A stretch of 64,000 nt of DNA. It comes from Amycolatopsis deserti. Lineage in GTDB: Bacteria; Actinomycetota; Actinomycetes; Mycobacteriales; Pseudonocardiaceae. Position numbers and translations under genes: made by a program. The DNA lies in contig NZ_BNAU01000001.1 in assembly GCF_014653945.1 (NCBI RefSeq), positions 992,001-1,056,000 of the forward strand, written 5' to 3'. A model generated the notes under the pieces. The model saw only the letters and a list, made by a program, of their open reading frames with translations. It made no database searches and was not told the DNA's origin. The first letter of the stretch is position 1, and the number at the start of each line of letters is the position of its first letter. Shown in pieces: positions 37,715 to 47,067 of the stretch.

Positions 37715-38245
37715 ATGGCAAGGCCGAACAGCACCGTCGTCGTGCTCGCCGGCTCCGGCAGCGCGCAGATCCTCGCCGGGCTCGACGGGCTGGCCAACGT
37801 CCGCGTCGCGTCCTCGGGGGAGCCGGCCGCGCTCGTGGGGCAGACCCACGCGGCGTACGTGGTGCACGACCGGGACCCACTGGCCGGGGTCGCGGACGCC
37901 TGGGCCGGGTTCTTCGACCGGCAGGCACCGCCGGGCACGCTGGAGGTCGCGATCGAGGCCGCGGTGGCCGACCTGCGCCGGGGCGCCACGCTGCTGCCCG
38001 ACTACTACCTCGTCCTCGACCCGGAATCCCTGCCCGCGACGGGGAAGCACTGGTGGCTGGGCGTGCTCGCCGGCGCCGCGCCCAGCCGGGTCGTGCCGGC
38101 CGCGCCGACGGTGTCCGCCGTGCGGGAGGCGCTCTCCCGGCTGCCCGCAGGCCGCTGGTGGCCCGACGACGTCGAGACCTGGCTGCGTGACCTGGTCCGC
38201 GTGGTGCCGGACCAGGTCGGGCTGCCGCGGCCGGCTCAGGCCTGA
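37715..38245 (+). CDS. Hypothetical protein
   Basis: 176 residues, soluble, mixed alpha/beta by appearance ([40 protein letters not shown]). I recognise no family. The start is chosen at 37715 because a -10-like TAGGTT lies seven bases upstream and the longer frame is a low-complexity Arg-rich stretch. Its 3' end overlaps the convergent CoA-transferase gene by 10 bp. Confidence 0.6.
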   Translation: MARPNSTVVVLAGSGSAQILAGLDGLANVRVASSGEPAALVGQTHAAYVVHDRDPLAGVADAWAGFFDRQAPPGTLEVAIEAAVADLRRGATLLPDYYLVLDPESLPATGKHWWLGVLAGAAPSRVVPAAPTVSAVREALSRLPAGRWWPDDVETWLRDLVRVVPDQVGLPRPAQA

Positions 38246-39336
38246 ACGCCCCAGTCGCGGATGACCTCCGCGGTATCCGCGCCCGGTGTGGCCGGGGGCG
38301 CCGGCTCCGCGTTGGCGGTGCGGGAGAAGCGCGGGGCGGGCGCGGCCTGCGTCGCGCCGTTGATCTCGCGCACCGAACCACGCGTGGCCAGGTGCTCGTT
38401 CTGCGCCGCCTCGGCGAAGGACAGCACCGGCGTCACACAGGCGTCCGTGCCGTCGAACACCGCCGCCCACTCGTCGCGGGTGCGGGAGGCGATGACCTCG
38501 GTGAACCGCTCCCGCAGCTTCGGCCAGCCGTCGCGGTCGCCCTGCGCGGGCAGGTCCTCACCGTCCAGGCCCAGCCCCTTGAGCAGCTCGGCGTAGAACT
38601 GGGACTCCAGCGCCCCCACCGCGATGTACCGGCCGTCGGCGCACCGGTAGGTGTCGTAGAACGGGCAGCCGGTGTCGAGCAGGTTCGTGCCCGGCTCGTC
38701 GGCCCAGGCGCCCTGCGCCCGCAGCGCCCACACCATCTGCAGCAGCACGCTCGCCCCGTCGACCATCGCCGCGTCCACCACCTGGCCGCGGCCGGAACCC
38801 GCCCGCTCGACCAGCGCCGCGAGGACCCCGGTGACCAGGAACATCGAGCCGCCGCCGAAGTCGCCCACCAGGTTCAGCGGCGGGATCGGCTTGCCCGCGG
38901 TGTCGCGCACCGCGTGCAGGGCGCCGGTGAGGGAGATGTAGTTGATGTCGTGACCGGCCCGCGGCGCCATCGGGCCGTCCTGGCCCCAGCCGGTCATGCG
39001 GCCGTAGACCAGGCGCGGGTTGCGGGCCAGGCATTCCTCCGGCCCGACGCCGAGCCGCTCGGCCACGCCCGGCCGGAAGCCCTCCAGCAGCACGTCGGCC
39101 TTCTCGACGAGCTGCTGGACCAGCTGTTTGCCCTCTGCGGTCTTGAGGTCGGCCGCGATCGAGCGGCGGCCGCGCAGCACGTGGTCCCGCGCCTGTGGCG
39201 GCAGCACCTGCAGGCCACCCGAGGGCCGCTCCACGCGCACCACGTCCGCGCCGAGGTCGGCGAGGATCATCGCCGCGTGCGGTCCCGGGCCGATGCCCGC
39301 CAGTTCCAGCACCTTGATCCCGGCCAGCGGCCCCAT
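38236..39336 (-). CDS. CaiB/BaiF CoA-transferase family, alpha-methylacyl-CoA racemase-like
   Basis: 366 residues. Opens [35 protein letters not shown], as in MCR-type enzymes, and carries [27 protein letters not shown] with the catalytic His and Asp region. It likely epimerises 2-methylacyl-CoA esters in branched-chain lipid or sterol breakdown. The ATG at 39336 follows a purine-rich site; longer starts lack homology. Confidence 0.92.
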   Translation of the reverse strand: MGPLAGIKVLELAGIGPGPHAAMILADLGADVVRVERPSGGLQVLPPQARDHVLRGRRSIAADLKTAEGKQLVQQLVEKADVLLEGFRPGVAERLGVGPEECLARNPRLVYGRMTGWGQDGPMAPRAGHDINYISLTGALHAVRDTAGKPIPPLNLVGDFGGGSMFLVTGVLAALVERAGSGRGQVVDAAMVDGASVLLQMVWALRAQGAWADEPGTNLLDTGCPFYDTYRCADGRYIAVGALESQFYAELLKGLGLDGEDLPAQGDRDGWPKLRERFTEVIASRTRDEWAAVFDGTDACVTPVLSFAEAAQNEHLATRGSVREINGATQAAPAPRFSRTANAEPAPPATPGADTAEVIRDWGVQA

Positions 39337-39500
39337 CGGCGCTCCCCACTCGTCGTCGTGCAGTGCCCCGGATTGTGCCAGGCGTGGCGGCCGCCCGGGT
39401 GTGGCGTATTCCACCGCGATACCGGGACCACTCAGGAAACCAGGCGCATCATGGAGGCAGGGCGCTCGCGCCGGGCGCCGCCGTGGTGAGGGAGCAGCCG

Positions 39501-40178
39501 ATGCCCTACCAAGACCTGGGAGCGTTCATCTGGCCCATCATGGTGCTGATCTGGGTGCTGGCCGCGTCCTACTCCCGCGCGGCGATGCACCAGCGCTGGC
39601 AGGCCCGCGCGCACCCCGCACCGGCCCGGCCACCCGGGCGGCCCGTCGACGCCCCCGACGCCGCCGAATCCCTGCGCGCCCTGTGGGAGACCGCGCGTGA
39701 GCGCTACGCCCGGATCGCGGGGGAGTACGGCGACTACGAGTCCGACCCCAAGCAGGTCCTGCGGCGGCCCGCGCTCGCCGATCCGGCGGTGCCCTCGACC
39801 AGCCGGTTCATCGACGCCTTCCACGAGGCCATGGCGCTGCACACCGACACCTACCCGCCCACCGACCTGGCCCGCAAGTACGTCGCGGCCACGGAGAACG
39901 CGGAAAAGGCCTGGCGGGCGGCCTGCGAGGCGGCCGACAGGCTGCGCGCGTCCCGGTTCACCACCGACGAGCGGGCGCTGATCAACCAGGGCATCAAGCT
40001 GCTCGAACTCGCCGAGGGCGCCACGACCCCACCCGAGCAGGAAGCCGCCTTCGCCGCGGCCCGCCAGGTGCTCGCCAAGCTCGAACGCAGCGCCGGCACC
40101 CGCCTCGACTGGCGCGTGCCCCGCCCGGCCCGCCAGACGATCGACCGGCTCGGGCGCCCGCCACTGCCCCCGGCGTGA
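39501..40178 (+). CDS. Hypothetical membrane-anchored protein
   Basis: 225 residues. One N-terminal hydrophobic helix ([17 protein letters not shown]) and then a soluble helical domain rich in Ala, Glu and Arg with the segment [28 protein letters not shown] precedes the ATG. No family recognised. It may be a septum or envelope accessory protein, which is guesswork. Confidence 0.65.
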   Translation: MPYQDLGAFIWPIMVLIWVLAASYSRAAMHQRWQARAHPAPARPPGRPVDAPDAAESLRALWETARERYARIAGEYGDYESDPKQVLRRPALADPAVPSTSRFIDAFHEAMALHTDTYPPTDLARKYVAATENAEKAWRAACEAADRLRASRFTTDERALINQGIKLLELAEGATTPPEQEAAFAAARQVLAKLERSAGTRLDWRVPRPARQTIDRLGRPPLPPA

Positions 40179-40209
40179 CGAAGGCCGCGCGGTCACGGCG
40201 GGTTCTCCG

Positions 40210-41136
40210 TCAGCGTGAGCGGCGAGCAGGTGGCACGTGGTGCAGCGGCGGGCCGGCGATCACGGTGTTGTGGATGGTGCCGATCCCTTGCACGGTCATG
40301 CGCACGGTGTCGCCGACGCGCAGTGGCGGTGGTTGCCGCTCGCCGCGCCATCCCCACAGTTCGGCGAGGCAACCACCGCCGCACGTACCGGAGCCCAGCA
40401 CGTCACCGGGGCGCACCCAGGTGCCGCGGCTGGCGTAGGCGATCAGCTCGGCGAAGGTCCAGGCCATGTTCGCGAGCGTGTCGCCGCCGATGCGGGTGTC
40501 GTTGACGAAGACCTCCATGGCGAGGTCGTACCGGCCGTCGCTTTCGTGGCCGGCGAGTTCGTCCGGGGTGACCAGCACGGGGCCGAGGGTGGTGGCGGTG
40601 TCCTTGCCCTTGGCCGGTCCCAGGCCGACGCGCATTTCCCGGCTCTGCAGATCGCGGGCCGACCAGTCGTTGAGGATGGTGAACCCGGCGATGTGGTTCA
40701 CGGCCTCGGCTGTGGACAGGTTGAAGCCCGCTTTACCGATCACGACCGCGACTTCGAGTTCGAAGTCCAGCACTTCGCACCCGGGCGGCATCGGGACCGG
40801 TGTGCCGGAGCCGATCGCCGCATGCGGGTTGGTGAAGTAGAAGGCGGGTGCTTCGTACCAGGCGTCCGGGACCTCGCTGCTACCGGTGATCGCGCGGAGC
40901 GAGCCGGCCGTGTGCTGTTCGAAGGTGATGAAGTCGCGGATGCTGGCGATCGGCACCGGGACCGCGATCGGCCCGGTTTCGTCCCAGTCCAGCCTCCGGC
41001 CGGCCGCCGCGGGCGCGGCGTCCCCGGTCGCCAGCACCTCGAAGACGTCGGCGGTCTCGGCGAGCGGATCGATGCGATCACCGTCGATGACGCCGTAACG
41101 CCGTACCCCATCGACGAGCAGGGAACCGATTCTCAT
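40210..41136 (-). CDS. Fumarylacetoacetate hydrolase family protein
   Basis: 308 residues. The metal-binding Glu-Glu region is LDFELEVAVVIGK, then NDWSARDLQSREM and the late VGDTVRMTVQGIGTIHNTV, as in FAH-family hydrolases or decarboxylases of aromatic-degradation pathways. Its ATG overlaps the cyclase stop (ATGA), so it is co-translated. It likely performs the last C-C cleavage of a TetR-controlled degradation pathway. Confidence 0.92.
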   Translation of the reverse strand: MRIGSLLVDGVRRYGVIDGDRIDPLAETADVFEVLATGDAAPAAAGRRLDWDETGPIAVPVPIASIRDFITFEQHTAGSLRAITGSSEVPDAWYEAPAFYFTNPHAAIGSGTPVPMPPGCEVLDFELEVAVVIGKAGFNLSTAEAVNHIAGFTILNDWSARDLQSREMRVGLGPAKGKDTATTLGPVLVTPDELAGHESDGRYDLAMEVFVNDTRIGGDTLANMAWTFAELIAYASRGTWVRPGDVLGSGTCGGGCLAELWGWRGERQPPPLRVGDTVRMTVQGIGTIHNTVIAGPPLHHVPPARRSR

Positions 41137-41915
41137 GCCACGTCCTCGTCGAAGATCGCCACCGCGCGGGTCCAGCCGGCGGAGGCTCGATGGATCTTCA
41201 CCGGGAAGCAGGCGACCTGGAAGCCGTGTGCCGGGAGGTTTTCCAGGTTGTGCAGCTTCTCGAGGTGGCAGTAGCCGATCTCGCGTCCGGCGCGGTGACC
41301 CTCCCAGATGAGGGAGGCGTCGTGGTCCCGGGCGTAGCGTTCGGCGGTGAACACGAACGGGGCGTCCCAGCTCCAGGCGTCGGTGCCGGTCACCCGCACC
41401 CCCTGTTCGAGCAGGTGCAGGGTGGCGGCGCGGCCGACCCCGCACCCGGAGGTGACGTAGTCGTCCTGGCCGTAGCGGGTGCCGGCGCGGGTGTTGACCA
41501 GCACGATGTCCAGCGGGCGCAGCTGGTGGCCGATGCGGTCGAGCTCGGTGTCGATGTCGGCGGGGGTGACGACGTGGCCGTCGGGGAGGTGGCGGAAGTC
41601 CAGCTTGACCCCGGGCTGGAAGCACCAGTGCAGGGGAACCTCGTCGATCGTGATGGCCCGGCGTCCTCCGTCCATGGTGGACGCGTAGTGGTAGGGGGCG
41701 TCGAGGTGGGTGCCGGTGTGGGTGGTGGCCTCGATCCGCTCGATCGCCCAGCCCTCCCCGTCGGGCAGGTCCGCGGCCGTGGCGCCCGGGAAGAAGCGGA
41801 GCATGTCCGGGACTGACTGCTGGTGGTCGATGTAGGTGATCGAGGGCCGGTGGCCGGGTGGGTCGGAGGCGATCCCGCTCCGCAGCGGGACCGAGATGTC
41901 CACGAATTTTCGCAT
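41133..41915 (-). CDS. Cyclase family protein (kynurenine formamidase-like)
   Basis: 260 residues. The metal motif HTGTHLDAPYHY is near residue 66. It opens with VDISVPLRSGIASDPPGH and has the GWAIERIEATTHT lead-in typical of cyclase/amidohydrolase-like enzymes that open cyclic amides or esters. It sits between CocE and FAH genes, consistent with a ring-opening step. A CGGAAGG site precedes the ATG. Confidence 0.9.
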   Translation of the reverse strand: MRKFVDISVPLRSGIASDPPGHRPSITYIDHQQSVPDMLRFFPGATAADLPDGEGWAIERIEATTHTGTHLDAPYHYASTMDGGRRAITIDEVPLHWCFQPGVKLDFRHLPDGHVVTPADIDTELDRIGHQLRPLDIVLVNTRAGTRYGQDDYVTSGCGVGRAATLHLLEQGVRVTGTDAWSWDAPFVFTAERYARDHDASLIWEGHRAGREIGYCHLEKLHNLENLPAHGFQVACFPVKIHRASAGWTRAVAIFDEDVA

Positions 41916-41945
41916 GGCGAATCCTTCCGGGCGGCGTGGCCGGCC

Positions 41946-43457
41946 TCAGCGCGGGATGACGGGAACGAGCAGGTGGGAGGCGTGGTCACCGCCGAGGTGG
42001 ACGGTGGCGGTGGTCGCCGGGCGGCGGAGACCGGGGTGGTCGTGGGTCATGAAGCCGAGGTCGCTGTCGCCGGTGACCAGTTCGAGGCGCAGCCGCTCGC
42101 CCGGGGCGAGTGTGATGCTGGTGGGCCAGATCTCGACCTCGAGCAGGGTCGGCTCGCCGTGCACGAGGGGGATCTCGCGGGTGTGGGTGTGCCACGGCCG
42201 GTACGGCAGTGACCGCTCCGGGTCGGTCTCGCGGTGTGACGCCTTGAGCCAGCCCATGGTCATCGGGACCGGGCCGCCCTGGGGGCCGATCGCCGGGATC
42301 GGCTCCCCGTCGACTCCGATGTGCTGCACCCGCGCGAAGACGTCGAGGTCGTCCTGCTCGGCGCTGAGCCACAGGCGCAGCGCGATGGGGCCGGTCAGCT
42401 CGAGCGGCTCGGACACCGGGGCGGTGTCGAAGCTGGCGGGGTAGGCCACCGTCGTGGCATCCGCGGGCGGGTCCCAGTCGAGGACGCCGTCGCCGAGGTG
42501 GAGTTCGCGCCACTGGGTCTGCGGGAGGGGGAAGTCCGTGGCGTCTCGCCACTCGACCTCGCGCCCGTGCCGGATCGCCAGTCGCACCGGGGCCACGCCG
42601 TCCATGCGGCCGGGCTGGTCTTTGAGGAAGCGGTCGAGGAAGCGCAACTGCAGATCCAGTGCCCACTCGGCGTAGTAGGGATCGATGTGGGTGCCGGTGT
42701 GCACCACGAGCCACTTGTCCCGCGACGCCGCGCGGGTCCAGCCTTCGATGTTGCCGCGCAGGTGCACGTGCAGCGCGCCCCAGTTGCCGGCCGACAGCAC
42801 CGGAACGGTGACCCGGTCCAGATCGACGATGCGCGGCTGGTGGTATTCGTCGAGCACGCGATGCCGTGGGAGCACCTCCCGCCAGTCGTCGCCCTCAGTG
42901 CCGTTGCGCTGCGGGGTGATCTGGCGGTTCCACCAGAACTCGACGAACCCGTGGGCGTACAGGCCGCCCTGGTAGATGAAGTCGCGGTAGAAGTCGGTCG
43001 CGCCTTCCCAGGCCACGATCGCCGCGAGGTGCGGCGGCTGCAGCTCGGCCACCCTCCAGCCCATGATCGCGAGCCACGAGATGCCGCTGGAGGCCACCTT
43101 GCCGTTGGACCACGTCTGCTCGGCAGCCCACTCGACGACGTCGTAGAAGTCCTCGGAATCACCCGGGCTCATCAGGTCCATCCGGCCGGGTGACTTCCCG
43201 GTGCCCCGGGTGTCGGCGCGCAGTACCGCGTAGCCGCGGGCCGTCCACCACTCGGGATCCGGGGTTTCCCACACCATGTGCTCGTTCTGCGGAACGAGTT
43301 CGTAGAGCGGGTAGCGGTCCGGCCAGTGCACGTCCTTGCCGTACGGACTGATCGACGCCAACACCGGAAAGGCGCCGTCGTCGTCGGGCAGGAACACGTC
43401 GGCCAGGATCGGCGAGCCGGTGCGGGTGGGGACCTCGATGTCCCGTTCGATGCGCAT
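41946..43457 (-). CDS. CocE/NonD family alpha/beta hydrolase
   Basis: 503 residues. The core motifs of X-Pro dipeptidyl-peptidase/CocE proteins are present: Asp region VLRADTRGTGKSPGRMD, nucleophile region VASSGISWLAIMGW (Ser), and a C-terminal jelly-roll domain with EPLELTGPIALRLWLSAEQD. These enzymes cleave esters (cocaine esterase) or acyl groups. First gene of the operon and divergent from tetR across 124 bp. Confidence 0.92.
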   Translation of the reverse strand: MRIERDIEVPTRTGSPILADVFLPDDDGAFPVLASISPYGKDVHWPDRYPLYELVPQNEHMVWETPDPEWWTARGYAVLRADTRGTGKSPGRMDLMSPGDSEDFYDVVEWAAEQTWSNGKVASSGISWLAIMGWRVAELQPPHLAAIVAWEGATDFYRDFIYQGGLYAHGFVEFWWNRQITPQRNGTEGDDWREVLPRHRVLDEYHQPRIVDLDRVTVPVLSAGNWGALHVHLRGNIEGWTRAASRDKWLVVHTGTHIDPYYAEWALDLQLRFLDRFLKDQPGRMDGVAPVRLAIRHGREVEWRDATDFPLPQTQWRELHLGDGVLDWDPPADATTVAYPASFDTAPVSEPLELTGPIALRLWLSAEQDDLDVFARVQHIGVDGEPIPAIGPQGGPVPMTMGWLKASHRETDPERSLPYRPWHTHTREIPLVHGEPTLLEVEIWPTSITLAPGERLRLELVTGDSDLGFMTHDHPGLRRPATTATVHLGGDHASHLLVPVIPR

Positions 43458-43514
43458 CTCAGTACTCCTGTGAGTGGGGCAGGCGGGCCGGGCCGGGCGC
43501 CCTAAAAGCCAGTC

Positions 43515-43572
43515 GACTTGCATCAGGAGTATGTCGGGTCGCTCCCACTAAAGCAAGAGGACTTGTATTAGG
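43515..43572. promoter_or_regulatory. TetR operators between CocE operon and tetR
   Basis: Direct repeats GACTTGCATCAGG (43515-43527) and GACTTGTATTAGG (43560-43572) share 11 of 13 bases. The second overlaps CAAG-AGGA-CTTG (43554-43565) and the -10-like TAGGGT (43569-43574) of tetR. Repeated half-sites at both promoters fit binding of the divergent TetR. Confidence 0.6.
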
Positions 43573-43581
43573 GTGGGTTCT

Positions 43582-44202
43582 GTGACTGATGCCGACGTCC
43601 GGCGACGGCCTGGTGGACGGTCGGCGCGCGTACGCGCCGCTGTCATCGAGGCCACCAACCAGCTCCTGCGGGAGCAGGGCCTGATGGGCCTGACGGTGTC
43701 CGAGGTGGCCCGGAGCGCGCAGGTGAACGAGACGTCGATCTACCGGCGGTGGGGCACCCGCGAGAACCTCATCATCGACGCCCTGCTCGCCGATGCCGCC
43801 GAACAGCTCCCGGTGCCCGACAGCGGGACGTTGCGGGGCGATCTGATCGCCTACGCCACCGCGCTCGCGAGATACCTGACCTCGCCCGCCGGCAACGCCC
43901 TCGATCGAGCGCTGGCCTCGGCCGGCGATGACCCCGCCATCCGGCGGCTGCGCGACCAGTACTGGGACGCCCGCTACGCCCAGTCCAGCCAGATCGCCGC
44001 GCGGGCGATCGAGCGCGGAGAGCTGCCCGACACCACCGACCCCCGCTTCGTGCTCGAGATGCTCGTCGCGCCGCTGCACTTCAGGATCGTGCTCACCCGC
44101 GAGCCGCTCGACCCGGACCTGCCCACCCGCATCGTCGACGCCCTCCTCCACGGGTTCGTCCGGGCCGCCGACCCGGCGCAACCGGAACGGCGATTCTCCT
44201 GA
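43582..44202 (+). CDS. TetR family transcriptional regulator of the CocE operon
   Basis: 206 residues with the TetR HTH (LTVSEVARSAQVNETSIYRRWGTRENLI) and a ligand domain of the TetR_C type. The GTG at 43582 is chosen over a GTG at 43573 because TAGGGT lies seven bases before it, implying a leaderless mRNA. By position it represses the hydrolase operon and itself. Confidence 0.9.
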   Translation: MTDADVRRRPGGRSARVRAAVIEATNQLLREQGLMGLTVSEVARSAQVNETSIYRRWGTRENLIIDALLADAAEQLPVPDSGTLRGDLIAYATALARYLTSPAGNALDRALASAGDDPAIRRLRDQYWDARYAQSSQIAARAIERGELPDTTDPRFVLEMLVAPLHFRIVLTREPLDPDLPTRIVDALLHGFVRAADPAQPERRFS

Positions 44203-44221
44203 GAAATCCAGGGCATGACGA

Positions 44222-44245
44222 AGGGCCCGGCCGGAGCCGGGCCCT
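44222..44245. terminator. Bidirectional hairpin terminator
   Basis: Perfect 10-bp stem AGGGCCCGGC / GCCGGGCCCT with a 4-base loop CGGA, between convergent tetR and chaB genes. Confidence 0.7.
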
Positions 44246-44263
44246 CCACCAACCAGTACCTGC

Positions 44264-44662
44264 CTACCGGCGAGCCTTCGCGGTTTCCCGGTTGTTCGCC
44301 TTCTCGATCGCCTTGACCAGTTCGTTCTTGGTCATCGACGAGCGGCCCTTGATGTCGAGCTTCTTGGCCACGTCGTACAAGTGCTGCTTGCTGGCCGAGG
44401 CGTCCACCCCGCCGGCGGTCTTCGTCGGCTTGCGGCCGGCGCCGCGCGCGGCCTGCTTGTCCGACGGGCCCTTGCGGCCCTTCTCTTCCCAGTGGTCGCC
44501 GACCTTCTCGAACGAGTGCTTCAGCGACGCGTACGCCGTCTGGTGCGCGCGCCGGCCCTCGCCGTAGGTCTCGACCGCCGAATCGTGGGTCTTCACCCAC
44601 GTGTCCTGCGCCTTCTTCGACGACCGCTTCACCGTGCTGGGCAGGGCCTCACGTCCAGGCAT
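44264..44662 (-). CDS. ChaB family protein with C-terminal Rho_N-like domain
   Basis: 132 residues. The ChaB core (LPSTVKRSSKKAQDTWVKTH, then RRAHQTAYASLKHSFEKVGDHW) is followed by a basic C-terminal SAP/Rho N-like segment (KQHLYDVAKKLDIKGRSSMT). Actinobacterial members are conserved but uncharacterised; ChaB in enterobacteria regulates cation transport. GGAGGTGC is upstream of the ATG. Confidence 0.92.
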   Translation of the reverse strand: MPGREALPSTVKRSSKKAQDTWVKTHDSAVETYGEGRRAHQTAYASLKHSFEKVGDHWEEKGRKGPSDKQAARGAGRKPTKTAGGVDASASKQHLYDVAKKLDIKGRSSMTKNELVKAIEKANNRETAKARR

Positions 44663-44719
44663 CGGAGCACCTCCTGTCGCCTCTCGTGCCTGCCCACGGT
44701 TTCCCGGGACGCCCGTACG

Positions 44720-44992
44720 TCAAACTTCGGAGTCCTCGACCCGCAGCGCCTGCTGCTCGGCGCCCCCGGCGGGCCGCTGCCGGCCCTGGTCCTCGCCGAT
44801 CTCGGCGCCCTCGGCGTCGACCAGCTCGTTGGACCGGTCCGGTGCCGACACCTGCTCGGCCGCGGCTTCCGAATCCGGTTCGACCGCCCGGTCCGGATCG
44901 GTCACCCGCCAGCTCACCGGGTCCTCCAGCGGCTTCGGCTCGGCGTCCAGCTCCAGGTTCTCCTGCTGCTCCGACGCTGGCTCCTGCGGCAT
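44720..44992 (-). CDS. Acidic hypothetical protein
   Basis: 90 residues, Glu/Asp/Ala-rich and probably disordered (EQQENLELDAEPKPLEDPVS). The start is supported by GGAGGGAAC next to the ATG and by its place nine bases after the SDR gene on the same strand. No family recognised; weak conservation is expected. Confidence 0.55.
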   Translation of the reverse strand: MPQEPASEQQENLELDAEPKPLEDPVSWRVTDPDRAVEPDSEAAAEQVSAPDRSNELVDAEGAEIGEDQGRQRPAGGAEQQALRVEDSEV

Positions 44993-45001
44993 GTTCCCTC
45001 C

Positions 45002-45847
45002 TCAGCCCGGCAGCGTCTCGCCGCCGAGCGCGGCGAGCACCTCACCGGTGTAGTACGACGACAACTGGTTGGACGCGAAGAACACGAACGACGGCGCCAG
45101 CTCGTCCGGCTGCGCCGCCCGCCCCATCGGCACCTGCTGCCCGAACTTCTCCACGTGCTCGCTCGACATCGTCGCCGGGATCAGCGGTGTCCACACCGGA
45201 CCCGGCGCGACCGCGTTGATCCGCACGCCCCGGTCGGCCAGCGCCTGCGCCATCGCGTAGGTCCACGCGATCACCGCGCCCTTGGTGGCCGAGTAGTCGA
45301 TCAGGGACTTGTTGCCGCGCAACCCGTTCACCGACGCGGTGTTGATGATCGACGAGCCCTCGCCCAGGTGCGGCAGCGCCGCGTGCGTCACCCGGAAGTA
45401 GCTGTGGATGTTCACGTCGAAGGTGCGCATCCACTGCTCGTCGGTCAGGTCCTCGGGCGAATCCAGCTCCTGCTGCGTGGCGACGTTGTTGACCAGCACG
45501 TCCAGCCCGCCGAGCTCGCGCACGGTTTCGTCCACGATCTTGCGGCACTGCTCCCGCGCCCCGAGGTCACCGGGCAGGAGCAGGCAGCGGCGGCCTTCCT
45601 TGCGCACCAGCTCCGCGGTCTCCTCGGCGTCGGAATGCTCCTCCAGGTAGGCGATCGCCACATCGGCGCCCTCCTTGGCGAACGCGATCGCCACCGCCCG
45701 CCCGATCCCGGAGTCCCCGCCGGTCACCAGCGCACGCTTGTCGCGCAGCAACCCGCGCCCGGCGTAGTCCTCCATCCGGTCCCGCGGCCCGGGCTCCATC
45801 TCGTGGGTGACGCCCGGCGGTTCCTGCTGATGGGGTGGCTGTCCCAT
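45002..45847 (-). CDS. SDR family oxidoreductase (YghA-like)
   Basis: 281 residues. NADP-binding GGDSGIGRAVAIAF, the catalytic Tyr-Lys in DYSATKGAV and the NNVATQQELDS region match the YghA/general-stress SDRs (GsiB-like clusters). The ATG at 45847 has AGGAAGGAG seven bases before it; a GTG two codons earlier has poor spacing. Likely a stress-related aldehyde/ketone reductase. Confidence 0.93.
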   Translation of the reverse strand: MGQPPHQQEPPGVTHEMEPGPRDRMEDYAGRGLLRDKRALVTGGDSGIGRAVAIAFAKEGADVAIAYLEEHSDAEETAELVRKEGRRCLLLPGDLGAREQCRKIVDETVRELGGLDVLVNNVATQQELDSPEDLTDEQWMRTFDVNIHSYFRVTHAALPHLGEGSSIINTASVNGLRGNKSLIDYSATKGAVIAWTYAMAQALADRGVRINAVAPGPVWTPLIPATMSSEHVEKFGQQVPMGRAAQPDELAPSFVFFASNQLSSYYTGEVLAALGGETLPG

Positions 45848-45944
45848 GCGCACACTCCTTCCTCACCTGCCCCGAGGTGTCCCCGCTCCAGGCCGCACCA
45901 AACGCGACGGTTGGCGCCCCGGCGGGCCGGGTAACCGCGTGCGC

Positions 45945-47015
45945 ATGAACTCGCCAGTGAGCAAGGGCCTGCGCGTCGTGGTCACCGGCGCCAGCGGCAA
46001 CGTGGGCACCAGCACCGTCCAGGCCCTCAGCCGCGACCCCGGCGTGGCCTCGATCCTCGGCGTGGTCCGCCGCGAACCCGAGTGGAGCGTGCCGAAGCTG
46101 CGGTGGCGCACCGCCGACCTGGCCGAGGACCAGATCGCCCACCTGGTGCGCGACGCCGACGTGGTCATCCACCTGGCGTGGCTGTTCCAGCCCACCCACG
46201 ACCCGGCCATCACCTGGCGCTCCAACGTGCTCGGCGCGATCCGCGTGTTCGAGGCCGTCGCCCGGGAGCACGTGCCCGCCCTGGTGTACTCCTCGTCGGT
46301 CGGCGCCTACTCGCCCGGCCCGAAGGACAGCCCGGTCACCGAGACCTGGCCCACCCACGGCTGGCCCGCGGCCGCCTACCCCCGCGAGAAGGCCTACCTG
46401 GAGCGCTACCTCGACGGGTTCGAGAAGGCCAACCCCGGCGTGCGGGTCGTGCGGCCGCGCCCGGCGTTCGTCTTCAAGCGCGAGGCCGCCTCCGAGCAGC
46501 GGCGCCTGTTCGCCGGCCCGTTGCTGCCCGGCAGCCTGGCCCGGCCGTCGCTGATCCCGGTCATCCCGGACGTCCCCGGTCTGCGGGTGCAGGCCGTGCA
46601 CTCCGCCGACATCGGCGAGGCGTTCCGGCTGGCCGCGCTGAACGACGTGCGCGGGGCGTTCAACATCGCCGCCGACCCCGTCATCGACGCCAAGGCACTG
46701 GCCCGGCTGCTCGGCGCCCGCACCGTCCCCGTGCCGACGTGGACGCTGCGGGCCGCGGTGTCCGCCGGCTGGTACGCCCACCTGCTGCCGGCCTCACCCG
46801 GCCTGCTCGACACCGTGCTGCGGCTGCCGATCATGGACACCACCCGCGCCCGCGACGAACTCGGCTGGATCCCACGGCACGACGGGCTCGAGGCGATCGG
46901 GGAGTTCCTGGCCGGCCTGCGCTCCGGCGCGGGCATGAACACCCCGCCGCTGGCACCGGACAGTGCCGCCGGACGGGCACAGGAGATGGGCACCGGGATC
47001 GGCTCGAAGCCCTGA
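45945..47015 (+). CDS. NAD-dependent epimerase/dehydratase family protein
   Basis: 356 residues. TGASGNVGTSTVQAL Rossmann loop, YSSSVGAYS (Ser) and YPREKAYLE (Tyr-Lys) form an extended SDR active site. Resembles actinobacterial nucleoside-sugar or isomerase proteins of unknown substrate. Divergent from the SDR gene, with 97 bp between starts. Confidence 0.9.
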   Translation: MNSPVSKGLRVVVTGASGNVGTSTVQALSRDPGVASILGVVRREPEWSVPKLRWRTADLAEDQIAHLVRDADVVIHLAWLFQPTHDPAITWRSNVLGAIRVFEAVAREHVPALVYSSSVGAYSPGPKDSPVTETWPTHGWPAAAYPREKAYLERYLDGFEKANPGVRVVRPRPAFVFKREAASEQRRLFAGPLLPGSLARPSLIPVIPDVPGLRVQAVHSADIGEAFRLAALNDVRGAFNIAADPVIDAKALARLLGARTVPVPTWTLRAAVSAGWYAHLLPASPGLLDTVLRLPIMDTTRARDELGWIPRHDGLEAIGEFLAGLRSGAGMNTPPLAPDSAAGRAQEMGTGIGSKP

Positions 47016-47067
47016 CTCAGTCGCGGAGGTGGACGCCGGGCCGCGCCGTGATGATAGGAATGGCGGG

